Shown piece by piece: positions 9,825 to 20,350 of a stretch of DNA of 24,636 nt. Numbering within the stretch: the first letter of the stretch is position 1; the number at the start of each line of letters is the position of its first letter. The stretch covers positions 1 to 24,636 of the forward strand of contig JAANBB010000529.1 of assembly GCA_014621425.1 (NCBI GenBank). Direction: 5' to 3'. The translations under genes and the position numbers were made by a program. Origin of the DNA: Cylindrodendrum hubeiense. Taxonomy: Eukaryota; Ascomycota; Sordariomycetes; Hypocreales; Nectriaceae. The notes beneath the pieces were generated by a model that worked only from the letters and a program-made list of their open reading frames with translations, was not told the origin of the DNA and made no database searches.

Positions 9825-10331
9825 ATGGGCATCTCATTCTCATTTCAAGATAAACGTGTTGTCACTGAATAGCACGCCAGCCAAACCCAACAAGACAGAT
9901 TTCTTTCGGAGATACTGCTACAATGGTAGGTACACGAACAGCCATGATGACGATGTCAAGGATTGAGATACTCTCAAAAAATATTCAACAAATGGAGGTC
10001 CGGCCACAAGACCTGAGCCGCAGATCAACTGGTGGAGGCTGATTAGCGCCATGGACATTGCGGTGGGCAGCTGGATTGAAAATGGTTGAGATGAATAGAC
10101 AGACGGATAAGAGATATAGACCGTGAAGTCTCTAATACCGAGCTAATTCACGACTCTACGTGCTGGTATTGAGCTCGTCCATTTTGGAATGTAGCTCAAA
10201 GCCAGGGGGTCACGTGTAAACACATCGGGCAGTAGAGTTGAGATAGTGCAAAATTAAGATATGGGAGCACCACCGAGGCCGTCCCGCTTGACCGCCCCGC
10301 CTGTCATAACTTTGCAGTGAAATTCTCTCGA
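9825..10331. other. Intergenic region, ornithine aminotransferase 3' side to regulator promoter
   Basis: About 500 nt with no supportable gene. It holds the 3' untranslated region of the ornithine aminotransferase and the promoter of the Zn2Cys6 regulator. I see no repeat or clear binding site. Confidence 0.6.
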
Positions 10332-11969
10332 ATGATGAAGCAACCAATGAATCGCAGTACCGACGGCTGCTGGACCTGCAGGATCCGGCACCGGAAATGT
10401 GACGAATTGCGCCCTATTTGCAAAGAGTGCAGCGACCGGCTGATCAGCTGCCACGGATACGGGCCGAAGCCCGGCTGGGTCGATGACCCGTCTCAGCTTG
10501 ACGCCGAGCTGACGCGAATCAAACGTGCCGTGAATGAAAACTTCCGGCGCAACAAGAGGCTCCCTAAAGGCCGTTCCTCAACGACCAGCAAGGTGTCTGA
10601 CGGCCTGGCGGTCCTGGATTTGTCGGAAACCGAACTACCAAAAGTCATCTCGCCGAACGATGGCATGTCCTATCGAGAGTCACATCTTCTGATTCATTAT
10701 CTCGACTACATCTTCCCTCTCCAATTCCCCTACTATGTGGATAATCCTGAGAAGGGCGGCCGAGGCTGGCTTTTCTGGCTCCTGATGAGAAACGGACCGC
10801 TCAACCAGGCTATCCTTACACTCTCGGCACTGCATCATCACACTAAGTTTTCCAACAAGGTCGAGACCACCGAACGAGAGTTGATCGAGTACCACACCCG
10901 CGCGCTGCAAGGTCTACGGCAAACTCTGCTTCAGTACCAGGTTGACGGTTTTGCGGCAAGCAATGAGCGGCTGATCGACTTTCTGGGGTGCGGTTCTACG
11001 CTTCTCAGCTTCGAGGTACGAATACGATATGCCTTGTGCTTATCTGTGCGGCAATGGCTGATTACCATAGGTCTTCCGTGGAGGGACGGCGAGTTGGCAG
11101 CCACATCTCAATGCGCTCAGCATGGTGGTGGACAGAATGGCCCCGTCCCTGTCCCAAGTCCAATCTGGAAGCCAAGATGCCTTCTTCAAAGCAGCCCCGA
11201 AGGAAGCCGACAGTGTGGAAAATGCCAAGACGTTTATGGTTGCCGCTTTGCTATGGTTTGACCTTTTGTCGTGCACATCCTGTGCTACATCCCCAAAGAT
11301 ATCGACCTACGAACTATGGCTCGATCAAAGTGGCATTGAAATTGCGCCACTGATGGGCTGCTACAACTGGACAATGAAGGCCATTGGCGACATTGGAGGT
11401 CTTAGCGCTCGAGTGGCGTCTGGGGATGCTGAAATCCTGACCGATGCTCTCGCCGTACAGGCTCGACTGGAAGCCGGGCTGAGCCAGCTTGACTCGGCGA
11501 GAGAGGTATGCGGAATTGACTCACGCTCGTAGCGAGTAGGACCCTGCTAACCTCCGAGTCTCGATAGCCACCAATCCCTCGGGCCCACGCCGTGTCGCGA
11601 GTTTTTGCGACGGCTGCCCTTGTGGAGCTCCATACCATATGCCCGGACCTATGTATCCCGAACTCCGGGGTGAAAGAAGCCGTGGCAAGAGTCATAGATT
11701 CTATCCGGTTTCTTCCCGAAAGGGTGTCACTTCGCGGCCTCACATGGCCCATCTGCATCGCAGGCTCTATGGCAGATGCAGACCAGCAAGTGTTTTTCGA
11801 GACCATGATGTCGAAGATTCTTACCCCCTCGGGACCGGGTTTCAGCAACTGCGACACCGTTTTCCGCATCATGAAGCAATGCTGGAGTGGCCGAAGGAAC
11901 CACCCGGGCGAGCCGTGGAATTGGCGTGATGCGATGAATGACATGGGTATTTGCGCTCTTCTAGTCTAG
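10332..11969 (+). CDS. Zn2Cys6 transcription factor with fungal-specific C-terminal domain, 3 exons
   Basis: Exons are 10332-11015, 11071-11505 and 11568-11969; the three join in frame to 506 aa. The binuclear zinc cluster is complete: Cys13, 16, 23, 30, 33 and 40 (C-x2-C-x6-C-x6-C-x2-C-x6-C), with the basic stretch RIRHRK between the second and third cysteines. The rest looks like a Fungal_trans_2-type regulator: an HYLDYIFPLQFPYY segment after the linker, VFRGGTASWQPHL at the start of exon 2, and a C-terminus ending WRDAMNDMGICALLV, all typical of that family. It should be a nuclear DNA-binding regulator. Its target is unknown; the adjacent amidohydrolase and permease on the same strand are obvious candidates. 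The first ATG of the frame is used, with a second codon that is also ATG. Confidence 0.92.
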
Positions 11970-12721
11970 CGGGAGCACCTGTCAAATTGCACAACTCATG
12001 TTGATTGTATTTAGATTGTTTGAAATATCATAGCGCGTCATTATCCAGGCTCCCCGGACAATGCCTCCCCGCAGCTTTCGCCTTGATCCTTGTGTTCCAC
12101 AATTGACAAGGAGCATCTGATGTTTATGGGGTTGATGCCCAGATCAGTGGGGTCTGTTACTGTCGATGCTGACTCGAGGAACAAAAAGCTCCAAGGTGGG
12201 CTGATAGCTGCAAGGCGTTGGATAAGGCGGGCGCTATGCCACTTTGGGCCATCCTGGGGAGGAAAGTCGAGGCGAACCTCGAGTCGAGCTTGCCAGCTGA
12301 TATGAGAATGGGCTCAGGCCAGTCATATCATGGAGAACATCGGGAGGGAAGTGGATATGCGCGGCTCTACAGTGCCGGCATGTTTCGGCTAATTAGAGAA
12401 CCGGCGGTATGCGTAGCTAGTATCTCGCTATGAGAGGCTTTTAAGAGAGGCTTTTAAGAGCAGGATGCACGGCGAGCAAGCTAGAGAGGACAGCAGATAG
12501 ATAATGGGAACGTACGTAATTCACTGGCTGGCTCGCTTGGTGGAGGCTATGTAGATAGTGGCGGTTAAAGAGCATGTGAGGGCCCGTTAGGTAATTTTAG
12601 TGTCTTCCATGAAATGCTTTCATTCGATAAGCATAAAACCTTCCTAACATCGTCTGCATAGAAGAACTCTCGTAGTTTCAGTCTTGCTATTCCCACTTGC
12701 CATTTTAGCCATTTCCCCGCC
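11970..12721. other. Intergenic region upstream of the amidohydrolase
   Basis: 750 nt without a credible gene; open frames here are short and compositionally unremarkable. It must contain the regulator's 3' end and the amidohydrolase promoter. The only structure seen is a 13-bp direct duplication at 12432-12457. Confidence 0.6.
12432..12457. repeat. Perfect 13-bp tandem duplication
   Basis: GAGAGGCTTTTAA occurs at 12432-12444 and again immediately at 12445-12457, about 270 nt before the amidohydrolase ATG. Confidence 0.9.
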
Positions 12722-14374
12722 ATGGCTTCTACCGACTCTACCACGCCTGTTGCGTCAACCACCATATTCATAAATGGCCGTGTCCTATCAAAGGCCGGGG
12801 TCGGCCTTGACGGCCAGCCTACTTTTACCGATTCAATCGTCGTGAGCGATGGCACCATTGTCGCGCTCGGTTCTCGAGATGACCTGGTTGCAAAGTACCA
12901 GACAGATGAGGTTACCGTCCAGGACCTGGGTGGCAAGACGGTTCTACCTAGCTTCATTGATGGCCATATGCACCTCCTCCTCCTCGGTCAGTCGCTGAGG
13001 AAACTCAGCCTCGATCATTGCAAGACGCTCGAAGACATCCTAGTAGCGCTTAAGTCGTTTGCCAAGGCAAACCCCGATGTACCCCGCGTTCTCGCCAAAG
13101 GCTGGATGGCCTTCATGACCCCTGACGGCGTTGATGCGGCTATGCTGGACGAAATCGATTCTCGACCCATCTTCATCGACTCTAAAGACCTGCATGGGGC
13201 CTGGTGCAATTCCGCCGCACTCGCTGAAATAGGTGTAGCAGATATGGCGGATCCGCCTGGAGGCAAGATCCAGCGCGACGCCAACGGCAAGCCGTCTGGT
13301 GTATTGACCGAAGGCGCCGTCTTCACTATTATCTGGCCGCATCTAGCCAACGTTGCATCCCAGCGGGAGCGGATGGACGCAATGATCGCCGCCACCGACG
13401 CATACAACGCTTCGGGATATACTGGTATAGTCGAGATGGCCATGGACGAGGCCGCCTGGGAAGCTCTTCTGGCTCTTTACGATGAGAGGCCGGACCTGCC
13501 ACTGCGCATAGCTGCGTACTGGCTTATCAAGCCGGCCGGCACTCACGCCGATCGTCTTAGACAGCTGAACCGCGCGATTGAGCTGAACGCAAAGTTTAAC
13601 AAAGAAACATCACCGGATCTTCGGATTGCTGGTATCAAGATTATGTGTGACGGTATCATCGATGCGTGCACGGCATACCTCTCGGAACCATACTCGACTG
13701 TAGACTCGCCTGCGCCGATCTGGTCTCGGGAAGACCTCGAGCCCATTGTGCAGGGGGCTTCTGATGCCGGGCTGCAAATTGCGCTGCATGCGATTGGAGA
13801 CGGGGCTGTGCGAATGGCTGTCGATGTTCTGGAGGCGCACACCCAGCCGGGGAGCCGTCATCGCATTGAGCATCTGGAGCTTGTTGCGCCCGAGGAGGCG
13901 AGGAGGCTGGGAGAGTTGGGGATCACGGCCTCCATCCAGCCCGTGCACGCTGATCCTGCCATTTTACGGGCTTGGCCGAGTCTCCTCGGCGCTGATCGAT
14001 GCGGCCGCGCCTTTGCATACCGCGACTTCGCCGACGCTGGAGCGCTCATGGCTCTCGGCAGCGACAGCCCGACCGCCCCATGGGACCCCTTGCATAACAT
14101 ATACATCGCCACCACGCGGCGATCAACGCGAGAGCCAGAGAGCCTGGAAATCGTAAACGAGCATTTCCGGCTGGGTATCTGCGAGGCAATTACCGCAGCC
14201 ACGGCTGGCGCGGCAAAGAGCGTTTTCAACGAGGATCGTACGGGCAGTCTCGAGGTTGGAAAGTCGGCAGATCTCGTGGTGGTGGATATGGAGTGGGACG
14301 CACAAACGTTGCTGACGGCAAAGGTCAAAGAAACCTGGTTCAGAGGCAAGAAGGTCCGAAGCTCAGATCAATGA
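12722..14374 (+). CDS. Amidohydrolase-3 family metal-dependent hydrolase (YtcJ-like)
   Basis: A single uninterrupted 550-aa frame, the usual length for this family, which hydrolyses amide or related C-N bonds with one or two metal ions in a TIM barrel. Visible pieces: an N-terminal beta-sandwich strand (IFINGRVLSK), metal ligands H82 and H84 in DGHMHL, a probable carboxylated Lys306 in GIKIMCDG, H356 in ALHAIGDG, H384 in HRIEHLE and Asp448 in GSDSPTAPWDP. The C-terminal strand pattern GSLEVGKSADLVVVD closes the fold. There is no signal peptide, so it is probably cytosolic. The substrate is unknown; family members act on N-acylated or cyclic amides. It lies between a Zn2Cys6 regulator and an amino-acid permease, all on the same strand. 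Confidence 0.92.
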   Translation: MASTDSTTPVASTTIFINGRVLSKAGVGLDGQPTFTDSIVVSDGTIVALGSRDDLVAKYQTDEVTVQDLGGKTVLPSFIDGHMHLLLLGQSLRKLSLDHCKTLEDILVALKSFAKANPDVPRVLAKGWMAFMTPDGVDAAMLDEIDSRPIFIDSKDLHGAWCNSAALAEIGVADMADPPGGKIQRDANGKPSGVLTEGAVFTIIWPHLANVASQRERMDAMIAATDAYNASGYTGIVEMAMDEAAWEALLALYDERPDLPLRIAAYWLIKPAGTHADRLRQLNRAIELNAKFNKETSPDLRIAGIKIMCDGIIDACTAYLSEPYSTVDSPAPIWSREDLEPIVQGASDAGLQIALHAIGDGAVRMAVDVLEAHTQPGSRHRIEHLELVAPEEARRLGELGITASIQPVHADPAILRAWPSLLGADRCGRAFAYRDFADAGALMALGSDSPTAPWDPLHNIYIATTRRSTREPESLEIVNEHFRLGICEAITAATAGAAKSVFNEDRTGSLEVGKSADLVVVDMEWDAQTLLTAKVKETWFRGKKVRSSDQ

Positions 14375-15155
14375 GCCCACCGATGGGATTGATTAGATCG
14401 CATATGAATACACCAGGTGTTGCTCCGTATACAGTATTTATCATGCTTCTTTATCCATAGAAACATAACAGATTCGTGTCACTTGAGATCTGACCCAGCA
14501 TTGAAGTTCTGTCTTGCCGCCTTCAAGTGCACTTTTGCGTTCCATTAACGTTCGACTCCAGAGTGTGGGGTTTAACTCGTGGCTCTCGAGACGTATCCGT
14601 CGCCAAGTCTAGCGAAACCCCAGGCAATTGTGGCCTTTATAATTACCTCTTCGTCCGGGCCATGCCGCCGGGGCGATACTCTCGGGTATGTTGACCAACG
14701 AAGCCCGTAATGGATCGTCGAAATCGACCGCGAGTTCTGCCTATCTATACGTATCCTGTGAGTTTGTGAAAATGTGTAATGGATACAAGTAAGAATATTA
14801 GTGGAAAGTGAATGTCATTTGAATATAAAGATGCTCGTCCGGTCAATGAGGTAATAGTCTGTGGTTTCTACAGAAACATAATTGGCCTGAGCCATTGTTT
14901 GAATACAAACCTGGTCACCAGGATTTACTTCCCGTCCCGTAATAATTGGTGGTTGACTGGGTGGTATTCGGTGTCGGTTCGACTTTCCCTCCCAGGCGGC
15001 CCGCCAAGCCAGGACTAGGCCGGAAACAGCTGATCGTACAGCGTAGTCTCGATCGACCCCGTCACGGCTTCCTTCGGATTACAAGGGCTCGGACTCCCAA
15101 CATCGGAGAGAGCGAAACGATGAGCCCAGTTTGATTTACCTCGACACGGCCGCTA

Positions 15156-15226
15156 CCAGCGCCCTGCGGTCATTGCCAGCGCCCTGTGGCCATTACCAGC
15201 GCCCTGTGGTCACTGCTAACGCCATA
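15156..15226. repeat. 20-bp tandem array, 3 full units plus a decayed fourth
   Basis: Units beginning CCAGCGCCCTG start at 15156, 15176 and 15196 and differ from each other at one to three positions. A degraded copy (CTAACGCCATA) starts at 15216. Confidence 0.88.
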
Positions 15227-15565
15227 TGCACTGGTTCAAGGATCGCAGGGTCCGTCATGAAAACCAAGCCATGATTGAAGAACTAACACTGAAGTATGTG
15301 ATCCATACCGCAGAGATTATGGAATGTTCGGTGGCTTGTTCCTTGCCGCGACCCGAGACCGTGCATACGACTTGCACCCCAGACAATGCCGGTAAGCCAT
15401 GTTTCCTAGACCCCAGGTTGGCATGGATGAGATCGCTTCCATCCATTTATCCCCCACGTTTTAGGTCCAGGCGCCACGCTTCCTCACATGTTCTTAAATG
15501 TCTCGGTGGAGAAGCTGCGATGTTAGGCCTGAGGAGTCTAGCCAGGCTCGAGGAGTCAGTAATAT

Positions 15566-15574
15566 TATATATAT
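15566..15574 (+). promoter_or_regulatory. TATA-like element of the permease gene
   Basis: TATATATAT lies about 157 nt before the permease ATG and is followed by a CT-rich stretch, a plausible TATA box and start region. Confidence 0.45.
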
Positions 15575-15730
15575 CCTAGCGTTGCCCTACTTACTCCTCT
15601 CGAATATCTTACTACGGCAAACCCCTTTACTTCTCTGGAAAGTGCCACATATTCAGGAGACACACTTCCAATTGCCTCTTGTCACTCGACCCGTCTTCAT
15701 TTTTGCCTTTCTCTTTTCTGTGGCGATATA

Positions 15731-17207
15731 ATGGACTCTGGGATTCCCACAGCCCGCGGCAATGAGGTCGCGGGAAAAGAAAAGAGCGGTGGCGATGGCG
15801 ATGTCATTGCACCCCATGTCTCGAATAGCATTGCGTACGGCGAGGTCACGAACGGAATCAGCTCCGATGCCGAAAAGCAGAAAATCCAGGAGGGAGACGC
15901 CCACTTCCACCGCCTCGGATGGAAGCGGCTCACAATCGTTCTCATCGTGGAGGCCATCGCCCTTGGAAGCCTGAGCTTGCCTGCTGCGTTTGCGACACTC
16001 GGCATGGTTGCGGGCGTCATCCTCTGTGTCGGAATCGGCCTCGTCGCAATTTACGCATGCTACATCATCGGCGAGGTCTCATTAAAATACCCCGGGGTTG
16101 CTCACTATGCCGATATTGGGCAGCTCATGTGGGGAAGATTTGGCTACATTTTATTCAGCGTCATCTTTATCTCTCAGTTGACGCTGGTTGTCGGATCGCA
16201 CTGCCTCACTGGCACCATCGCCTTCAACAACATCACACAAAGCGACGTTTGCTCTGTTGTCTTTGGAATTGTTTCAGCCATCATCTTGTTCCTTCTGGCA
16301 ATCCCGCCTTCTTTTACAGAGGTTGCCATTTTGGGCTACATTGATTTCGGTTCAATCATCCTGGCCATCTTGATCACCATGATTGCGACTGGTATCCAGG
16401 GCGCCCAAGCCCCCGGTGGACTGGCCGCGTCAACCTGGTCCGCCTGGCCAAAGGAGGGTCTTACATTTTCGGAAGCCTTCATTGCAGTCAACAGCATTGT
16501 CTTCGCATATGCATTTGCGAGTGCACAGCCATCCTTCATGCAGGAAATGCACACCCCAAAAGACTACATCAAATCCACCTGGTCGCTTCTGGTTATCCAA
16601 ATCGTCATCTATACGCTCACAGGCTCCGTCATCTATGCTTTCGTGGGCCAAGACGTTCAGTCGCCTGCGTTGTTATCGGCCGGACCCGTCGTTTCGAGAA
16701 TCGTGTTTGGAATAGCGTTACCCGTCATATTCATATCTGGATCGATCAACACCACTATTGTTTGTCGATACATACACGGAAACATGTACAAAGACTCCGT
16801 TGTCCGTTATGTCAACACAAAGAAAGGTTGGATAACATGGACGACACTGGTGGCTGTCATTACTCTCTTCGCCTGGATTATTGCCGAGGCCATTCCCATT
16901 TTCTCCGAGCTCTTGTCAATTAGTGCCTCTCTCTTTGTGTCTGGCCTTTCCCTTTATTTCCCCCCTATCATGTGGTTCCTTTTGCTCAAGGAAGGCAAGT
17001 GGTACGCCAAGGAAAACATACGAAGTGCTATTGTCAATGGCATCGTCTTCCTCGTTGGAATCATTGTCCTCGTGGGCGGCACATATGCGACTGTTGTCGA
17101 ATTGGTAAGTCTGCCGAGAAGATTAAGGATTGTTCTCTGAAACTAACGTGCTCTCTCAGATTAACACATTCAAGTCTGGTTCAGTCAGTAAGCCATTTTC
17201 GTGCTGA
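15731..17207 (+). CDS. AAAP-family amino-acid permease (Mtr-like), 2 exons
   Basis: Exons are 15731-17104 and 17160-17207 with a GT-AG intron; reading through the donor would give a wrong tail, whereas splicing gives the family-typical end FKSGSVSKPFSC and 473 aa. The protein has a soluble N-terminus of about 65 residues, then roughly eleven hydrophobic segments, the first around LTIVLIVEAIALGSLSLPAA. The conserved HYADIG sequence follows TM2. This is the transmembrane amino-acid transporter family (Pfam Aa_trans) that includes Neurospora Mtr, a plasma-membrane H+-coupled importer of neutral and aromatic amino acids. Exact substrates cannot be read off. It follows the amidohydrolase on the same strand with a 1.36-kb gap, so it has its own promoter. 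Confidence 0.93.
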
Positions 17208-17952
17208 GCACTTGACTAAATATTAAGAGGATCGATAACAACAACTCTCTGTACTTTTATACTATTCCCTAAATACACGCAATACAGTGAATTTCGACTC
17301 AGGGTGGATTGCGAAGAAACCCGCGTTTGAAGTTGCGAGACAAGCCTGTCCAAATTGCAGCTCCGTTTGTGAAGTTAGTATAAGCCAATTGAACCGGGTA
17401 AAATTAAGGACTGTAGAATTGGTGCGATTTAAATACTGGTCTCCCACTGGGTAACTCAATATATTCTGCGAGAAACTGAATTGAAGATGGTGGTGATTTC
17501 ACGAACTCGGCCTTTGACATGCGGGGACGGAGGTTCCACAAGTACAAGGCCGCCCGATGATCTAATGCACAGAGATCCAATAACAACGGTAGCCGCTAGA
17601 AACCACTTTAATTAAGAGCGATAATCCGCGATGGCGTACTGCACGAGGGTCGGAACACGCACTCAATCATCAGCTAACACGTGGATGCGCCGGACTAACG
17701 CCCTGCAGGTTCTCCCCATCTAATCCTTTGCGTTTCGCATTGGCTGTTGTGCCAAGCGGTGAAGGTTGGTAGCTGATACTTTTTGTCATTGATAATACAT
17801 TGAGATCGTGATGTTAGATAAATTACTCATTAATGAGTCCTATGGTTGGGACGAAATGCCCACGGCCACTTGGCCGATTTCCGTTGCACTTAATGCGTGG
17901 ATAGCCAGTGCACTAAATGACTTTCCATTGGGATTATTGCCTCCCACTAAAC
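17208..17952. other. Convergent intergenic region
   Basis: 745 nt between the permease stop and the GH43 stop, which face each other. It should contain both 3' ends. I see no gene, tRNA or repeat in it. Confidence 0.6.
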
Positions 17953-19566
17953 CTAAATGTCGTAACGGTCGCTTTCATCTTCAACGGGTCGGTAAATGAA
18001 GTAGTCAAAATTGGCGGGCGTTGCGGTGCCATTCACATCCGAGCAGGCCATGCCAACGAAGGCACCGGTAAAGCTACCGTCAGCCGCCTTGTGTCCTCCA
18101 CACTCGTCCGAAAGAAGTGACGCATCAAAAACGGGTCCGACTTTCTTCAGTACCTCGCCCTCAAGGGCATAAAAGAACTGAAGGGCAGGTCCACGAATAC
18201 TAAGCGCGAGTCTGACCTTCCCTGACTCGGGGAGCTGGATAGGCTCATTGAAGGGAGTGGCGAGATTGCCAACTGGCCAAGATGCTTCAGACCGCATAAT
18301 AAGGAGTTGGCGCTTTCCGTCTGAATGGGCTGTGACGGTGAGGTAGAAGAAATTGAATCGGCTATAATACGCTGTGAGACCGGCGAACTGCCTCTCATCT
18401 GTAGGAGAGAAGTCGACGGTAGTTTCAGAATCGTAGGAGAAATGGGTCTGGCGACGAGCTACTAGAGCTTGTTCAAACCAAGAGCCGATAGATTCGCGAC
18501 CGAAGAGCGTGAGCACCTTCTCACTGGTAGAAAAGATCCGCTCTGGCTCAGGCGTTCGGAGCCATTGGAAGTCCTTGTGGAGTCCGTTCTCGAATGTGTA
18601 CCGCTGCTCGGCCCAGTACACACTTTCGTCTCGAGTTCCGGGAACATCAACGTAAAGTGAAGGAACAGGCCCGTTCTTAACATAAAGCCAGTCATCTTCG
18701 GCCCAATAAGCCTCCTGTATCGCCGTCTCTCGGCCAAGCACACTCCGACGGTTTTGTGTAGTCGGACGGCTGGTCAAATGCACGAGGTATGTCTTCCCCT
18801 CTGGTGTGTCGACGATATCACCATGCCCAGCACGCTGTAGGGCAGCGAATGGCGCATCCCTGGCGCTCAGAATGTGCTTGTCGGGATGCAATTCGTATGG
18901 GCCCCATATGTCGCGAGAGCGAGCTAGGGTACAAGAATGTTGATAAGCGGTACCGCCTTCGGCTGTCAAGAGGTAGTACCACCCGTTCCGCTTGTAAAGG
19001 TGAGGACCTTCGGTGATTCTCAGCTCTGTCCCGGTGAAAATGTTCTTCCTAGGGCCAACTAGCTTTCCAGAACTAGGATCAAACTCTTGCAAAACGATGC
19101 CAACAAAGCTCGGGCGACAGCGATGATCCCATAGTTGGTTCACAAACCATTTTCGGCCACTGTCATCGTGGAACAGGGAAGGGTCGATTCCCGACGAATT
19201 TGCGTGGATAGGATCAGACCAAGGTCCCTCAATAGCGTGAGCACTGATGATGTAGTTGTATAAATCATTGAAGGAGCCATCTTTCCGCTTAACGTCTGTG
19301 TAAACAAGCCAAAACTTGTCACCATCATGGGTAAGACAGGGGGCCCATATGCCACCGCTATCTGGGTTTCCCCGCATGTCAAGCTGACTCTTACGAGTCA
19401 GTGGACGGGTGATGAGATCCCAGTTCGCCAAGTCTTTAGAGTGGTGAATTTGAACACCAGGGAACCACTCGAATGTGGATGTGGCGATGTAGTAATCATC
19501 TCCAACCCTGAGAATGGATGGGTCCGGGTTAAAGCCGGGAAGGATGGGGTTACGAATCGGCGGCAT
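17953..19566 (-). CDS. Intracellular GH43 beta-xylosidase (possibly alpha-arabinofuranosidase)
   Basis: A single-exon 537-aa protein matching the full length of two-domain GH43 xylosidases. It should cleave xylose from the non-reducing end of xylo-oligosaccharides. The catalytic set of the five-bladed propeller is visible: Asp15 in NPDPS (base), Asp128 in GIDPSLF (pKa modulator) and Glu186 in ITEGPHLY (acid), positions almost the same as in characterised bacterial xylosidases. After residue ~320 comes the beta-sandwich domain of this subfamily, with FFYLTVTAH and a C-terminal GAFVGMACSD segment. There is no signal peptide, so it probably works on oligosaccharides taken up into the cell. Some GH43 enzymes also, or instead, remove arabinose. 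Two XlnR-type sites lie upstream. Confidence 0.93.
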   Translation of the reverse strand: MPPIRNPILPGFNPDPSILRVGDDYYIATSTFEWFPGVQIHHSKDLANWDLITRPLTRKSQLDMRGNPDSGGIWAPCLTHDGDKFWLVYTDVKRKDGSFNDLYNYIISAHAIEGPWSDPIHANSSGIDPSLFHDDSGRKWFVNQLWDHRCRPSFVGIVLQEFDPSSGKLVGPRKNIFTGTELRITEGPHLYKRNGWYYLLTAEGGTAYQHSCTLARSRDIWGPYELHPDKHILSARDAPFAALQRAGHGDIVDTPEGKTYLVHLTSRPTTQNRRSVLGRETAIQEAYWAEDDWLYVKNGPVPSLYVDVPGTRDESVYWAEQRYTFENGLHKDFQWLRTPEPERIFSTSEKVLTLFGRESIGSWFEQALVARRQTHFSYDSETTVDFSPTDERQFAGLTAYYSRFNFFYLTVTAHSDGKRQLLIMRSEASWPVGNLATPFNEPIQLPESGKVRLALSIRGPALQFFYALEGEVLKKVGPVFDASLLSDECGGHKAADGSFTGAFVGMACSDVNGTATPANFDYFIYRPVEDESDRYDI

Positions 19567-19704
19567 GTCGGCTCAAGAAGTGGCTTGAGGAGTGTGCAAA
19601 AGCTGTGAGAGATGCTTCATTGAAAGGGAGAAGAATCAGGAGCAGGCAAAGGGAAGGCTCCCTGAACCTTCAGAGTATTAAAATGCTGATGATCTCCATG
19701 TACG

Positions 19705-19713
19705 TATTTAGCC
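19705..19713 (-). promoter_or_regulatory. XlnR/Xyr1-type site GGCTAAATA (proximal)
   Basis: The + strand reads TATTTAGCC, i.e. GGCTAAATA in the direction of GH43 transcription, about 140 nt before its ATG. It matches the GGCTAA(A) core of the fungal xylanase regulator. Confidence 0.55.
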
Positions 19714-20140
19714 GGCGTCCTAGTCATGCCTCGTCACCATAATAGCGTGGTGATCATGGCCGCGAAAATGCCGCTAATGCTTGAGTGCCCAAGATTTGCT
19801 CCACTTTCGCGGAGTGTCGCTCCTTATCTATATTTATATTGGAGGCGTTCTGAGGGTACGTCACATGTTCCGTCGTGCGAACGCCGTTAGCTGAGATGCC
19901 GTCGGGCGAAGTTTGAGGACAATTTGAGTTGCGATTTGAACCTACATATCTAGAATCATCAACTATCGTCTTAAACAGCACGTATGTATGAAATCCTTTG
20001 TCTCTGGCCATTATAGGAGTAACATCCATAATTATTAAGCTGTAGCCGCCGGAAGATGAATGGAGCGAGTTTGTTGCATGTTGATGGACAGTGCAATATC
20101 GGTCAATTTCATGCTTGAAAAATTTGAATGATTGCAACAT

Positions 20141-20149
20141 GGCTAAATA
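20141..20149 (+). promoter_or_regulatory. XlnR/Xyr1-type site GGCTAAATA (distal, opposite orientation)
   Basis: A second identical 9-mer, inverted relative to the proximal copy and about 575 nt before the GH43 ATG. Confidence 0.4.
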
Positions 20150-20350
20150 TTCTATTGATATCAAGTTGAAGGTCAATAGCTTGTGCTATTTGTATCAAAT
20201 ACCTGTTCCTGATTTACATATCCCAAACGCCATTCCGTCAACTAATATCTATGATCTTTGCTATTTCGTCCATCATTTTCGCGTCAAATCTGCAATTTCA
20301 CTGGCCCTGCAGTGCGAATGATCTCAGTGATCTTTCATTATTAACTTCCT

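Larger units (their letters stand above)
14375..15730. other. Intergenic region upstream of the amino-acid permease
   Basis: 1.36 kb with no supportable gene; the open frames are short, overlap each other and resemble nothing I know. It includes a 20-bp tandem array (15156-15226) and a TATA-like run (15566-15574) near the permease. Confidence 0.6.
19567..20350. promoter_or_regulatory. Promoter region of the GH43 gene and 3' side of the MFS gene
   Basis: 784 nt between the GH43 start and the MFS stop, both genes on -. The part near 19567-19720 is the likely proximal GH43 promoter. It contains two GGCTAAATA elements and one GCGGAG match (19809-19814) to the loose CreA carbon-repression consensus SYGGRG, a motif too short to mean much alone. 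The segment 20000-20340 is AT-rich and has no supportable gene. Confidence 0.6.

Noticed and set aside
19920..19990. tRNA-like T-loop (AGGTTCAAATC on the - strand)
   Set aside because: The bases flanking the loop do not form a T stem, and no acceptor or anticodon arm can be drawn around it.
19754..20176. 140-codon - strand frame upstream of the GH43 gene
   Set aside because: No family resemblance, no hydrophobic or repeated pattern, and it lies in the AT-rich GH43 promoter region. It could be an orphan gene but nothing supports it.
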